Below the pieces are notes generated by a model, which saw nothing but the letters and a program-made list of their open reading frames with translations, made no database searches and was not told the origin of the DNA. Both the position numbers and the translations under genes were made by a program. From Arthrobacter methylotrophus (lineage in GTDB: Bacteria; Actinomycetota; Actinomycetes; Actinomycetales; Micrococcaceae): a stretch of 64,000 nucleotides of DNA. Position 1 is the first letter of the stretch; the number at the start of each line of letters is the position of its first letter. Positions 16,436-25,886 of the stretch are shown here, one piece after another. The stretch lies in the NCBI RefSeq assembly GCF_039539965.1, contig NZ_BAABED010000001.1, positions 4,278,001 through 4,342,000 on the forward strand, in the 5' to 3' direction.

Positions 16436-18088
16436 CTAGCGCAGGTCGTCCTCCCGTTCGAGTTCGCGTTCGAGTTCGAGTTCATCGCTCAGGGTGAGCT
16501 TCCCGCGGGTCTCCTGCAGGGCCTTGGCGACACCGAGCTCGACCGGGCTAAGATGCGTGACGTCTTCTTCATCCAGGACCAGGCCGTGGTCGTCAGCGAG
16601 GGCAACGTGGCCGATGGTTTCGTACTTGACCGGGTTGGTTTTCCGCAGGTAAAGGGCCTGGCCTGCACCCACGACGAAGAGCCCGACGGTGATGTAAGGG
16701 ATGAGCTTGAAGAGCAAGGTCGAGGCCGCAGGCCCGGCAGCGGTATCCAGGTTCGTGATCATCATGATGACAACACACACCATTCCCGCTCCACCAAGTA
16801 TCGGAGCGATCTTGGTGCGCCACATCTTTTCTTCCGGGTGATGGTGTCGGAAGTAGTTGAACACGGCGGCCATGGTGAGGGTCTGCACAATCAGGAGCGA
16901 GAAGGTCCCGAGGACAGCCAGAATGGTAAACAGATCCGCGTAGGGGTCCTGATTCAAGAAGAAGAACCCAAGGATCCACGTGATTGCAATGCCTGTCTGG
17001 ACAAACGACGCGACGTGCGGGGACCCGTGCTTCGCATGGGTCTTGCCAAAGACGCCGGGCAGCACTCCTTCCCGTCCCAGCGAATACATGTACCGTGCCG
17101 CGGCGTTATGGAAAGCCATGGCGCAAGCGAAGGATCCGGTCATCATCAGCCATTCCATGGCCAGAACCCACCCGTGGCCGACAAAGACGTCCGTGGGGTG
17201 GAAGAACATGTCCAGGGGATTGGCGCTTTGCGCCAAGGCAATGGCTTGCGCGCCACCGTTACCGGCAACAGACATCCAGGAGACAAACGTGTAGAAGACA
17301 CCGACACCGGTGACCGCGATCATCGTGGCGATAGGGATGATCTTCTTCGGGTTCTTGGATTCCTCCCCGTACATCACCGTCGATTCAAACCCGGTCCAGG
17401 ACCAGAACGCGATGAACATCGCCAGTCCCGGTGCGGCGACCGACAGGCCGCCTGGCAGGAACACATTTACCGGGTTCAGCGTCTGAGGCATCAGCCCGTC
17501 AGGGCCTCCGCCGTGGAAGAGCACACCGAAGGCCATGACGGCCAGAATCCCGATCTCGGTAGCCAGCAGCAACGTCAGGATTTTCGCTGCCATGCTGATC
17601 TCAAAGTAAGTCAGCACTCCGATCAGGATCAGACCGGACAGCGCAATGACCACCCAATTCACATCCAGCCCCAGTTGATCCTTGAAAGCCAACTGACCGA
17701 AGTAAGCGAAAATACCGATGATGCTGGCCTCAAAGACGATGTAGCTGAAAGTGACCATATAACCGGTCCCCAGACCAAACACACGCCCCAACCCACGGGA
17801 AATAAATCCGTAAAACGCCGCCGTCGACGTCACGTAACGGGCCATCGTGACATACGCGACCGCAAAAACCGACAAGATCACCGTCGCCCAGATGTACGTT
17901 GCCGGAGTCCCGGTTCCGACGCCATAACCCACCGAAATCGGAACGTTACCGCTCATGACCGTAATCGGTGCAGACGTCGCGACAGCCATGAAAACAACAT
18001 CCCACAACCCCAGGGTGTTGGCCTTCAACTTACCCGGCTGGGAACCCGACCGGGAAGGAGCGTTCCCCACGGAGCTCTGCCGGCTCAT
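16436..18088 (-). CDS. APC-family amine/amino acid permease, copy I
   Basis: 550 aa, about 12 hydrophobic segments, APC superfamily fold: LWDVVFMAVATSAPITVMSG near the N-terminus, FWSWTGFESTVMYGEESKNP in the middle, and NAAARYMYSLGREGVLPGVF later. The C-terminus is cytosolic and highly charged (ELELERELEREDDLR). Its ATG overlaps the amine oxidase stop by 4 nt, so the two are translationally coupled and it likely imports the oxidase substrate (methylamine or another primary amine); this substrate is inferred from context. Its amino-acid sequence appears identical to copy II at 32494-34146, in inverted orientation. Confidence 0.88.
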   Translation of the reverse strand: MSRQSSVGNAPSRSGSQPGKLKANTLGLWDVVFMAVATSAPITVMSGNVPISVGYGVGTGTPATYIWATVILSVFAVAYVTMARYVTSTAAFYGFISRGLGRVFGLGTGYMVTFSYIVFEASIIGIFAYFGQLAFKDQLGLDVNWVVIALSGLILIGVLTYFEISMAAKILTLLLATEIGILAVMAFGVLFHGGGPDGLMPQTLNPVNVFLPGGLSVAAPGLAMFIAFWSWTGFESTVMYGEESKNPKKIIPIATMIAVTGVGVFYTFVSWMSVAGNGGAQAIALAQSANPLDMFFHPTDVFVGHGWVLAMEWLMMTGSFACAMAFHNAAARYMYSLGREGVLPGVFGKTHAKHGSPHVASFVQTGIAITWILGFFFLNQDPYADLFTILAVLGTFSLLIVQTLTMAAVFNYFRHHHPEEKMWRTKIAPILGGAGMVCVVIMMITNLDTAAGPAASTLLFKLIPYITVGLFVVGAGQALYLRKTNPVKYETIGHVALADDHGLVLDEEDVTHLSPVELGVAKALQETRGKLTLSDELELERELEREDDLR

Positions 18089-20025
18089 TGTTCGTTTCCT
18101 GTGCTGCAGTGCCCGCCGTTGGTGCCCCGGGTTTCGGTGGGGAGGTTCAGGGTGGGGTTTTGGTTGAAGAAGCCGTGGGGTTCGAGCATGAAGCCGATGT
18201 TCTGGCGGGGCATGACGGGCCAGTCTTCGAGACGGACGACGTGGTGCATGCCGAAGGTGTACCAGACCACGAGGTCCTGGTCCACGATGTTCCGGTCCTT
18301 TTCGGTCCAGACGTGCAGGCCGTCATCGGCGCCGGTGGACTGGTTCGGGAACTCCCCGGCGGCGAAGCGCTCGGTCCGGTCGTAAGCGGTGACCCAGAGG
18401 TTGTTCCGGGCGAACTGGGCACGTTTGGAGACGTAGGACTCGTCCCCGGCCGCGAGCTGGATACCATCGGTGGGGATCAACCGGTACGCGACCGGTTCAT
18501 CCACGATGTTCCTGCTCTCGTGGTTGACGACCTTCCAGAACCGGTGCTTGCCCGAATCGGTCTTACGGATCGCGGCTTTCTCGGTCTCCAGCAAACGATC
18601 CACGGCCATGAACGCGGTATGGGTGGGGTTCTCCCGGGGGATTTCCATGTCCACTTCGTAAACGGCGTTCTTCAGACCATCAAGCTCGAAGTCCATCCGG
18701 ACGTTGAACATGTGCTGGTGGATCGGGGCGTACAGGCCATCGTTGTTCAGGGACTGACCGTACGGGCTCTTCTCACCAGGCTTCTGCCCGGCAGTGGAAA
18801 GAATACCGGTGGCCTTGACCAGGAACTCGATGCTCCCGTCAAGGAAAAGGTGCCAGTAGAACGCGTACTCATAGTTCGCGACCGTAGCAATGAAGGAAAT
18901 CACCAGCTTCCGGCTGCGCCGGGTCTCGGTGGTGCCCTCACGGAAATCGAAGTGCTTCCACAAAATGGAATCGTCTTCCTCATGCATGCAGATCGCGTTC
19001 TCGATCGTCCACGGGTTACCGAGGCTGTCCACGCTATGACCATCGAAGTACTTGATCTCACCCAGGCAGTCACAACCCAACGTCAGGGAGTTGGCCATGT
19101 TACCGATGTTGTACTCACCGGAATCAAACGCGTTCTTCTTCGCCTGCACCGGGGCCGTATCACCATAAGGAACAACCATTTCCGACAACGAAGCCCGGTT
19201 GATCACCGGACGCTCAACACCCTGATCCCGGAACTTGAGCTGGTGCAGGACCAGACCCTCACGCGGGGTGAAACCAACCCGGAAAGACCAATCAGCCCAC
19301 TGCACATGATTACCCGTCACCGTGAACGACGCACCCTCGGGCTGGGTGATCTCAATGGGTTTGAGGTCCGTACGGGCCGGACCGACGTACTTGGGCAGGT
19401 AATTACCCGAAGCGGCCGGAACCGGGATCGCCTGGTCATCCTCAAGCTTGACGACCTCCCCGGAATTCAAGTCCACGATCACAATGAAATTCTCGATCGG
19501 GTGCGCGTACGGGCTATCGTCCGCCTCGTCCCGAACAAAAACCAGGGCACGCATCAAACGCCGGCCCTCATCATCCTCACCGAAATAACCCACGGACCAC
19601 GGCTCGAAACACACCAAGGACATATCCGTGATCCCGCGCTTGGCCAAAGCAGCCTGAACCTCGGGATTCTTCCGGCAACTCTCCTCACCCTCGGCGAACT
19701 CATCCACCATGAACGGCGGCTGAACACCGGCAGCAAGCTGCCTCCACGCATCCACCGTGCCCGTCTCAAGACTCACGACCGCCTCGAACGCACGCCCCTG
19801 AGCCCGGTCCACCAGAACCGCGTCCGCCTCACGCGCCACCTGCACACCATTACGCAAATCCGCCTTGGACGGCTCACGCAACTCAACACTGATAAAACGG
19901 AACGACTCCCCCGCAGCCGGGCCCTCCTTCAAAATCGAAACCGCACGGGAAATCTCCACCCGCGACAACGGATCCAACGGATGCGCCGTCCCAACAACGG
20001 CTTGAGCTTCACTGCTGATAGTCAT
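18085..20025 (-). CDS. maox: Copper/topaquinone primary-amine oxidase, copy I
   Basis: 646 aa, full length. It oxidises a primary amine to aldehyde + NH3 + H2O2; with methylamine the aldehyde is formaldehyde, which feeds HxlA. Topaquinone site TVANYEY with Y385; catalytic base D301 in AFDSGEYNIG; copper ligands H436 and H438 (IHQHMF) and the third in FGMHHVV (594/595) before RLEDWPVMP. Start ATG 20025 has AAGGAGA upstream. Methylamine as substrate is inferred from the adjoining RuMP genes and the known Arthrobacter P1 enzyme; tyramine- or phenethylamine-type oxidases share the same motifs. Identical to copy II from residue 16 onward. Confidence 0.93.
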   Translation of the reverse strand: MTISSEAQAVVGTAHPLDPLSRVEISRAVSILKEGPAAGESFRFISVELREPSKADLRNGVQVAREADAVLVDRAQGRAFEAVVSLETGTVDAWRQLAAGVQPPFMVDEFAEGEESCRKNPEVQAALAKRGITDMSLVCFEPWSVGYFGEDDEGRRLMRALVFVRDEADDSPYAHPIENFIVIVDLNSGEVVKLEDDQAIPVPAASGNYLPKYVGPARTDLKPIEITQPEGASFTVTGNHVQWADWSFRVGFTPREGLVLHQLKFRDQGVERPVINRASLSEMVVPYGDTAPVQAKKNAFDSGEYNIGNMANSLTLGCDCLGEIKYFDGHSVDSLGNPWTIENAICMHEEDDSILWKHFDFREGTTETRRSRKLVISFIATVANYEYAFYWHLFLDGSIEFLVKATGILSTAGQKPGEKSPYGQSLNNDGLYAPIHQHMFNVRMDFELDGLKNAVYEVDMEIPRENPTHTAFMAVDRLLETEKAAIRKTDSGKHRFWKVVNHESRNIVDEPVAYRLIPTDGIQLAAGDESYVSKRAQFARNNLWVTAYDRTERFAAGEFPNQSTGADDGLHVWTEKDRNIVDQDLVVWYTFGMHHVVRLEDWPVMPRQNIGFMLEPHGFFNQNPTLNLPTETRGTNGGHCSTGNEQ

Positions 20026-20644
20026 GATTATCTCCTTGATTGGTCCTGTTCAGGATGAGGATCCCCAAGTACTCCGGAAACCGGCTTCGAAGAAGCCGAG
20101 AGTGTAGGCACGGAGTTGTTGACCCACACACACGCCCGGACCTCGTGCCTAGTCTGGTAAGCGGTGTCACCGTTGCGGGACCAATAGACACAAAAGGTTC
20201 TTGGATTGTCAGAACCGTCCATCTTTGGTGCATAGGAGACTGCTTTATCGGTGGATATGGGACAGCGTTTTTGGGTATACGAAATTGCACCTTGGTGCAT
20301 ATGAGATTGCGCTGAAGATTACCTCAGAAACCCCGATTGGGGGTCCTAAAGGAATCGTCTGCAAACCCTGACATCCTCTATTTCCAGAGGGTCAGCCAGG
20401 CTCCGCTACGAGCTACGGGTATCCTGTCTACGCCCAGGCAAGCAGCTAAAAAAGGATGGCTGCTCAACAGGCGCAAACGGGATGACCAGCCACTGGCCCC
20501 CGTAGAACTCCACGTACGAGTCCGAGGGGCAGCCGGCAAAGGCTTGTTCTCGTGTCATGCTGATCAATTCCTTTCAAACCAAGTAGCCGGCGTTTCTCGG
20601 TGCCCGATGACGTTTCAGATGCCTTTTTCAAGCCGAGACCTGGC
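20026..20644. other. Long leader region of amine oxidase unit I
   Basis: About 620 bp between the oxidase start and the conserved upstream element. The only candidate small ORF is 20406-20558 on the minus strand (50 codons, starting MTREQAFAGCPSDSYVEF, with AAGGAA about 11 nt upstream). It has no recognised family and no clear counterpart in units II and III. Otherwise nothing seen. Confidence 0.3.
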
Positions 20645-20790
20645 GTGATGCCGGTCACAAGCATTCACTTCATGTATCAAAAATACGGCAGGGAATTCAT
20701 TTAGGCGAGTCATTCATAAAGATTTCACTGAGAAATTCCGGACCACGTTTTCCCATTGCAGTTAACATGTTGGAAACATTCGGAAACATG
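20645..20790 (-). promoter_or_regulatory. Conserved upstream element of amine oxidase unit I
   Basis: Contains GTGATGCCGGTCAC (20645-20658), a GTGA-N6-TCAC dyad of CRP/GlxR type, then TACGGCAGGGAATTCATT, AAAGATTTCACTGAGAAATT and TTAACATGTTGGAAACA at about 20762-20778. The same blocks in the same order lie at 31052-31188 and 31944-32085, each upstream of an oxidase start. It likely holds the promoter plus binding sites for a cAMP-receptor-type regulator and a second, unknown regulator. Confidence 0.65.
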
Positions 20791-20904
20791 GTAGTGGCTA
20801 TCGCAGACGGCCCGGGAATGCTAATGTTCTGCACCTCGGGCCGATTACTTGCGTCCCCTCAGAAGCAAGGCGAGCGTGCCCGTCGGAGGGAAAGTTGGTA
20901 AATA

Positions 20905-22377
20905 GTGTCTGCCAGCGGTGACCGCTTCATTACTCCCCGTTCCCCGGTAGAGGGCCTGAGGCGCCGGAAGCTTTCCTTCTTGCCCGTCTTCGCGCAGGCA
21001 GTAGCCGGGGTGGCGCCGGCGGGTGCGATGGCCGTCATTCCGGCTCTTGTGTTTCCGGGTCTTGTCTTTGGATCAACCGGACCGAACCTTGTGCTGACAT
21101 TCGGGGCGGCCATGGCGGTCATGGTCCTGGTTTCCTTCTGTCTGAGACCGATGGCAAAGCGCATGGCTGCCGTCAGCGGCCTCTACAGCTACACAGCCAA
21201 GGGACTTGGCCAACGGTCGGCAATCACCGCTGGCTGGTCGGCCATGTTTGGTTACGGCCTCGTTGCCATGGCCAGTCTGTTGGCTGTTGGCACCTATGTC
21301 GTCCAGCTGCTGATCAACCTCGGAGTCCCGATTCCGGATCCCCGGCTAATCGCGGTCCTGGTCATTCTTGCCGCCGCTGCCGCCGCCTGCCTGCTCATGG
21401 TGCGCGGCATCCAGGTATCCGCCCTGGTGACGTTTTCGGTCGAATCCATTTCAATTGGAGTCCTCGCCGTCCTCATGATTGTCTACTTCGCCGTCAACGC
21501 GCCGAAGGTCAGTGTCGCGAGCGTGCTTGCCTGGAACGGAAATTTTGATTCGCTATCGATCGGAATCGTCGTAGCCGTAAGTGCCTTTGTCGGCTTCGAA
21601 TGCCCGACCACCCTAGGCGGGGAGGCATACAGGCCCTTTGTCAGCGTCCCGCGGGCCATCACATGGACTCCCATCGTGACCGGCGTGCTCTTTATTCTTG
21701 CCGCGACCGCCGAGGACATAGCCCTCAACGGGGCACCGTTAAACATCGCAGCCAGCTCAACTCCGTTGTCAGCCCTTTTTTCACAGACTTCCCCTGCCTT
21801 CGCCGCGGTCCTTGACCTGGGAATCGCAGCGTCGTGGTTTGCGTGCACGATCGCATCCGTGAATGCCCTCGCCCGGATATTTTTCTGTATGGGCAGAGAA
21901 GGCGTTGCACCGCGAATAGTCGGCCGGACCCATCCCGCCTTTCGAACCCCCTCGATGGCAATCATGGTCGTCATGCCGGTAGTTGCCATCGTTCCCATCG
22001 CGGTCATCATCTCCGGTGCCAGTCCCGAGCAGGGCCTCGTGAACCTCTTCACGCTGGGCGCCTATGGATACCTTGGGGCCTATATCCTTGCCAGCGTGTC
22101 CATGCCCTTCTTCCTGCGCCGGATCGGGGAGGACACTTACGCGAGCTGGATCCTGGGAACGGCAACCTTTCTGGTCCTTGGGGCCGTGCTCTGGCAGTCT
22201 GCGACGGTATCAATTCACACAGGCAACCTGCAGACCTTCGTCTACGGCGGTGTCCTCCTCGCCAGCATCCTTTACGCCCTGTTCCTTCGCCTCCGATTAC
22301 CTGATCGTCTGGCGTCCGTGGGCATCTACGACGAGACCCGGGAAATAGACCTGTTTCACGGCAAGCCCACCCCATGA
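20905..22377 (+). CDS. APC-family permease
   Basis: 490 aa, about 12 membrane segments, APC superfamily. Visible: GVAPAGAMAVIPALVFPGLV (TM1 region), VSAFVGFECPTTLGGEAYRP (the conserved GFE motif of TM6) and ARIFFCMGREGVAPRIVG. It is distinct from the amine-oxidase permeases. GTG start at 20905 (a GGAGGG box lies about 14 nt upstream). It overlaps the IclR gene by ATGA, so that regulator probably controls it. Substrate unknown; an amino acid or amine is likely. Confidence 0.82.
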   Translation: MSASGDRFITPRSPVEGLRRRKLSFLPVFAQAVAGVAPAGAMAVIPALVFPGLVFGSTGPNLVLTFGAAMAVMVLVSFCLRPMAKRMAAVSGLYSYTAKGLGQRSAITAGWSAMFGYGLVAMASLLAVGTYVVQLLINLGVPIPDPRLIAVLVILAAAAAACLLMVRGIQVSALVTFSVESISIGVLAVLMIVYFAVNAPKVSVASVLAWNGNFDSLSIGIVVAVSAFVGFECPTTLGGEAYRPFVSVPRAITWTPIVTGVLFILAATAEDIALNGAPLNIAASSTPLSALFSQTSPAFAAVLDLGIAASWFACTIASVNALARIFFCMGREGVAPRIVGRTHPAFRTPSMAIMVVMPVVAIVPIAVIISGASPEQGLVNLFTLGAYGYLGAYILASVSMPFFLRRIGEDTYASWILGTATFLVLGAVLWQSATVSIHTGNLQTFVYGGVLLASILYALFLRLRLPDRLASVGIYDETREIDLFHGKPTP

Positions 22378-23117
22378 CCTACAGACCCACACACTCCGGC
22401 CCCAGCACAACGTCAAACCCGCTCCGGATCTTGGAGATCGTGGCACGGTTCGGCACCGGGACTACCGCGAAAGAGATCACTGATGCTCTGCAAATGCCCC
22501 CGGCGACCGCCTACCGGGTTTTGAATGCGCTCGTCGCGGACGAATACCTGGCCCGCACCTCCGACCTCCGCGGATTCGCACTCGGACACGCAATTTCAGG
22601 CCTGATTACGGCTGCGACCCCGCCCACCGTTACCACGGCGGCCCGCGCCGTCATAGCTGAATTCCGCCATGGAAACCGCTTCGCAGTGCACCTCATCATG
22701 TTCCGGAACGGTTCCCTCAGAATCGCAGATGAAGATCCGGATTACCCGCTCCAACCAGCATTCGAAATGCTCCGGTATCCACACGCTTCCGCCGCAGGGA
22801 AACTGATGCTCGCTGAACTCGGCGACTCGGCCTCCCCTCCCCAGGGAGAGCCATTGATGAAGCTGACGCAGCACACGATCACAGACAGGGGGCAACTGGA
22901 AGAGCAACTCGCGGAAATACGGTTCACAGGCGAGGCATCGGAAATCAACGAATTAGCACAGGGAACCGCCAGCCTGGCACTTCCAGTAAGACTGCCGGAC
23001 GGGTCCGCCGGCGCAGCCCTCTGCCTCTCGGGCCCCTCGGAACGGTTCCCTGCTATCTGTGAACATGCGGAAGCGGCCCGCGAACTGACGTCACGACTAG
23101 CACCGTTCCTGTACTGA
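22374..23117 (+). CDS. IclR-family transcriptional regulator
   Basis: 247 aa. N-terminal winged helix-turn-helix (residues 15-65: NPLRILEIVARFGTGTTAKE through MPPATAYRVLNALVADEYL) followed by an IclR-type effector domain containing HASAAGKLMLAELGD (about 140-154) and a C-terminal NELAQGTASLALPVRL segment. Translationally coupled to the permease at 20905, the likely target. It could also act on the adjoining amine oxidase unit I, but nothing in sequence proves that. Confidence 0.85.
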   Translation: MTYRPTHSGPSTTSNPLRILEIVARFGTGTTAKEITDALQMPPATAYRVLNALVADEYLARTSDLRGFALGHAISGLITAATPPTVTTAARAVIAEFRHGNRFAVHLIMFRNGSLRIADEDPDYPLQPAFEMLRYPHASAAGKLMLAELGDSASPPQGEPLMKLTQHTITDRGQLEEQLAEIRFTGEASEINELAQGTASLALPVRLPDGSAGAALCLSGPSERFPAICEHAEAARELTSRLAPFLY

Positions 23118-23949
23118 TTAAAAATCGGAACGGATCCATAGAGCACTCCGGACACCGCAGCCGGCTCCTGTCACACAGCAACGTTGTCCTCATTCTTTGG
23201 CCCCCAGGTCCCGTTAGACGGCGATCAGTGCAAATCAGTGCCGTTGCCTCCTTGTTCCACACTGCCGGCCAACCTCAGATCCACCGTTATTCAGACACTC
23301 CCTCGGCTAGACGGTTCGTAGTCTTGGCACTCCCCCGGTGTATCAGGAAGGCAGCGGGAGCGGGGAGGTAACCCGGACCGTTTGTCACGGACCGCCGCCT
23401 AAGGGACCTGAACGCAACACCTTCTTCCGTTCCGCGGGCTACCCTCAGAACCCGGAGTCGAAGGGATGAATCCGGCCGTCAGCCAGCTCCTCGTCCGTCT
23501 TGCGGTGTTGTCTTTGGATCACTGAAGCGGACGTTTGGGCCGAAATTAGGCCCAGGAATGGCGTTCATGGTGTTGGTTTTTCCTTCTGCGTAAGCCCAAA
23601 CGTAAGGCGTGGCTGCTGTCAACGCCCCTACAGGGCTCCACGGTTTGTACTTCCGTTACCTGCCTGGTTCCGCGGCTGTTGTGGGTGCAGGATGGCCACG
23701 TCGAGATATAACAGCCTGGCCGTGGAGGCGACCTTCACTTCGGCTCGCAACTCGGTAAGATCAGCCACAATCTGCACTGTTTTCACCGACTCGGCGATGC
23801 GCTTGAGATCCAAGATGTAACCGGAATTGCCGGCTTCCCCACGGGCACCGGCGGGCGGGGTGACTGAGCTGAGCGATAAGGACCTTCTCCGTCCTCAAGA
23901 CGGTGATGGGCGAGGCGACGACCGGCACAGGCGGGCACCTCCTAAGAGA
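23118..23949. other. Decayed intergenic region
   Basis: No intact gene. 23398-23468 repeats the opcA-3'-flank/ISL3 scar at about 14885-14955 (both contain GACCCGGAGTCGAAGG or a close form). 23505-23650 is a permease relic listed separately. On the minus strand 23628-23813 is open but unrecognised. Confidence 0.4.
23505..23650 (+). pseudogene. Relic of an APC permease like the 20905 gene
   Basis: Nucleotides match the permease gene at about 21060-21195 in several blocks: TTGTCTTTGGATCA, ATGGCG-TCATGG, TGGTTTCCTTCTG (with one added T) and GGCTGCTGTCA. The reading reads VFGS...MAFMVLV before frameshifts. It shows that the 20905-type permease was also duplicated and then lost. Confidence 0.5.
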
Positions 23950-24195
23950 ATGGCAACCATGGAGACCAGAGACGCCACCGACGTTTACGAGGCACTGAAG
24001 ACCCTGCGCGGACAGCTCGCACAGCTGGCTGTGGACGGCCGCATCGTCATGAGCGGGGACATACTGAACCCCCGCCACGACTCCGCGCAGGCCACGGCCG
24101 AAGCCCTCGCAGGGCTGGACGCCGCTATCAAAGCCACCTGCTGGATGGAAACCCTGAGCACCATGGACGGGGATTATCCTCTCCTGGAGGCCTGA
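23950..24195 (+). CDS. Small protein, unknown function
   Basis: 81 aa from ATG 23950 (another Met three codons later). Helical and acidic: DVYEALKTLRGQLAQLAVDG, then AEALAGLDAAIKATCWMETL. No membrane segment, no recognised domain. No strong ribosome-binding site. Flanked by relics; plausible but unproven gene. Confidence 0.4.
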   Translation: MATMETRDATDVYEALKTLRGQLAQLAVDGRIVMSGDILNPRHDSAQATAEALAGLDAAIKATCWMETLSTMDGDYPLLEA

Positions 24196-24415
24196 AACAC
24201 GACCGGACACCGGAAGAAGCCGCGTGGGGTGCAGTCGCACCCCACCGCTGCCGACACGGCTGGCAGAGGGCGACCAGTCGGTGACCATGGCTGCCTGAAC
24301 GAGGCAGGACCCGCCCAGGCGTGATGACGGCGGTACCGCATCCTTCGGCCATCAAGACAGCAAGGGCGGCCTACGGACGCACGCCCGGTCCTCAGGTGCA
24401 CTGCCGGAGACTTCA

Positions 24416-24661
24416 ATGAGCGAGAAATTGCGTTGGGGCGTACTGGGCACCGCCCGAGTTGTCCGAAAGACAATTCCTGCGTTGCAGGAAACGAAAAATG
24501 GTGAGGTCGTAGGCATCGCGTCCCGCACCGAGGAAAGGGCCCGGGAGTACGCCGACAAGCACGGTGTCCCACAGGCGTTTGGCTCTTATGACGCGCTGCT
24601 CGCTTCCCCGGACATCGACGCTGTCTACATTGCGCTTCCCAATGCCCTGCACCTCGAGTGG
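24416..24661 (+). pseudogene. Gfo/Idh/MocA oxidoreductase, N-terminal fragment
   Basis: 82 codons read as a dinucleotide-binding domain: LRWGVLGTARVVRKTIPALQ, then VGIASRTEERAREYADKHG, and DIDAVYIALPNALHLEW. The sequence stops matching exactly where the conserved E-K-P segment should follow. The frame then runs into unrelated DNA, including 24660-24769 (DGTLLRYDLTDAADNARALE, a frame I cannot assign). Confidence 0.6.
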
Positions 24662-24886
24662 ATGGAACGCTGCTCCGCTACGACCTTACGGACGCGGCTG
24701 ACAACGCGCGGGCGTTGGAAGCCCTCGACAGGGCAGCTCGGAAGCAAGAGGGTGTCTGAACCAATAGCACGCTTGGATTCAACGTCGCCGGCCTCGGCCA
24801 GACTGTCGGACTCGTTGCAGACGCTATTGCCCGGGCCTGCGATCTGGGGATTGTCTGCTCGTCCTCCGCGCTCGTGCTCCCGGCAG

Positions 24887-25040
24887 CTGCTCGGGACCTT
24901 CTCGCTACTGACCGTGACCATGGCCCCCGCGTTCAACTACTTCCGCCACCATCGCCGGGGCGGGCCTGGCCTTCTACCTCGGGAATGCCGACCCGCTCAA
25001 GTACGAAACTATCGGCCACGTCGTCCACGTCGTCCACGAC
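24887..25040 (+). pseudogene. Relic of the amine permease (C-terminal part)
   Basis: Encodes LLGTFSLLTVTMAPAFNYFR and HH, then, after an internal deletion and frame change, FYLGNADPLKYETIGHVV. These match LGTFSLLIVQTLTMAAVFNY and LYLRKTNPVKYETIGHVA of permeases I and II. The DNA is clearly diverged, so this is an older copy than the identical pair. Confidence 0.7.
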
Positions 25041-25148
25041 TCGACAGTGAGACAGCAAATTCACCGCTCGGAATAACTCCTCGTATCCCAATGGCGCTGT
25101 AAAACACCGCGACAGCACTATCGGTGATTGATTGATAATGTTTTCAAC

Positions 25149-25475
25149 ATGGCGCGCAAGACGGTAATTGTTCTCAAGGATGACCTCGATGGGTCGGAAG
25201 CCATTGTAACGGTGGAGTTCGCTATCGATGGCATCGAATATGAAATCGACCTCAACGGAGAGCACGCCAGTGAACTTCGCCAGACGCTCGGCCGGTTTAT
25301 CGAGGCCGCACGTAAATCCTCCGGCGCGCGCGGGCGGCCTGGCCTCCGCCAACCGCCCGCGGGCAGCAGAGACGCCAAGGCTATCCGGCAGTGGGCACTT
25401 GAAAAGGGCCTCAAGGTCAACGCCCGTGGCCGTGTCCAAGGGGACATCGTCGAGCAGTATCAGACCGGCCACTGA
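25149..25475 (+). CDS. lsr2: Lsr2 nucleoid-associated protein
   Basis: 108 aa, full length. Lsr2 is an actinobacterial H-NS analogue that bridges DNA and silences AT-rich foreign sequence. N-terminal oligomerisation domain starts MARKTVIVLKDDLDGSEA; C-terminal DNA-binding helix pair has AIRQWALEKGLKVNARGR with the minor-groove R-G-R at 93-95. ATG 25149 is chosen as it gives the family-standard MARK start. It lies inside the decayed island, between permease relic and pfkA. Confidence 0.9.
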   Translation: MARKTVIVLKDDLDGSEAIVTVEFAIDGIEYEIDLNGEHASELRQTLGRFIEAARKSSGARGRPGLRQPPAGSRDAKAIRQWALEKGLKVNARGRVQGDIVEQYQTGH

Positions 25476-25886
25476 AATTTGTGCGGGCACCAACTGTCCA
25501 GGTGGTCGTGTCAACACAGGCCTGCAAAGATCGAACATCAAGGACATGGTTTATCGTGGCAGACTCCTAATAACTCCCGTTTCGGCGATTCAATTCAAGG
25601 CCTTGACGTCGCGACTGTGCATTGCCTGCCGACCGGATTTGTTGAAGACGGCTAGTGCCCCCAGAAGCTAGCCATTTCTTTTGTCGCTCGCCACGATGGA
25701 AGCCCGTCCGTCGTCCGGAAGGATGATCCGCATTTCTTCAACGGTTCCCGTTCGGGCCGGTGATGGACACCCAGGGCGGGGAAATTGCCGCACGCGTTCG
25801 CGGATTACGGGGTAATCGTGATGAAATTCCTTGGGTGTCAGGTGGAGAGGCGGCCGCTGGGCGCTTGATCTGGGCTGGCCGGGGGC
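25476..25886. other. Intergenic region, nothing recognised
   Basis: About 410 bp between convergent lsr2 and pfkA. No gene, relic or strong hairpin seen. Confidence 0.4.

Noticed and set aside
16553..18385. Long open frame antisense to permease I (and the copy antisense to permease II, 32404-34029)
   Set aside because: Shadow frame rich in Arg, His, Asp and Gln, no membrane or enzyme pattern, no ribosome-binding site.
18088..20058. 656-codon open frame antisense to the amine oxidase (also 28704-30821)
   Set aside because: It recurs at both oxidase copies simply because the DNA is duplicated. The peptide shows no domain and the sense strand holds all catalytic residues.
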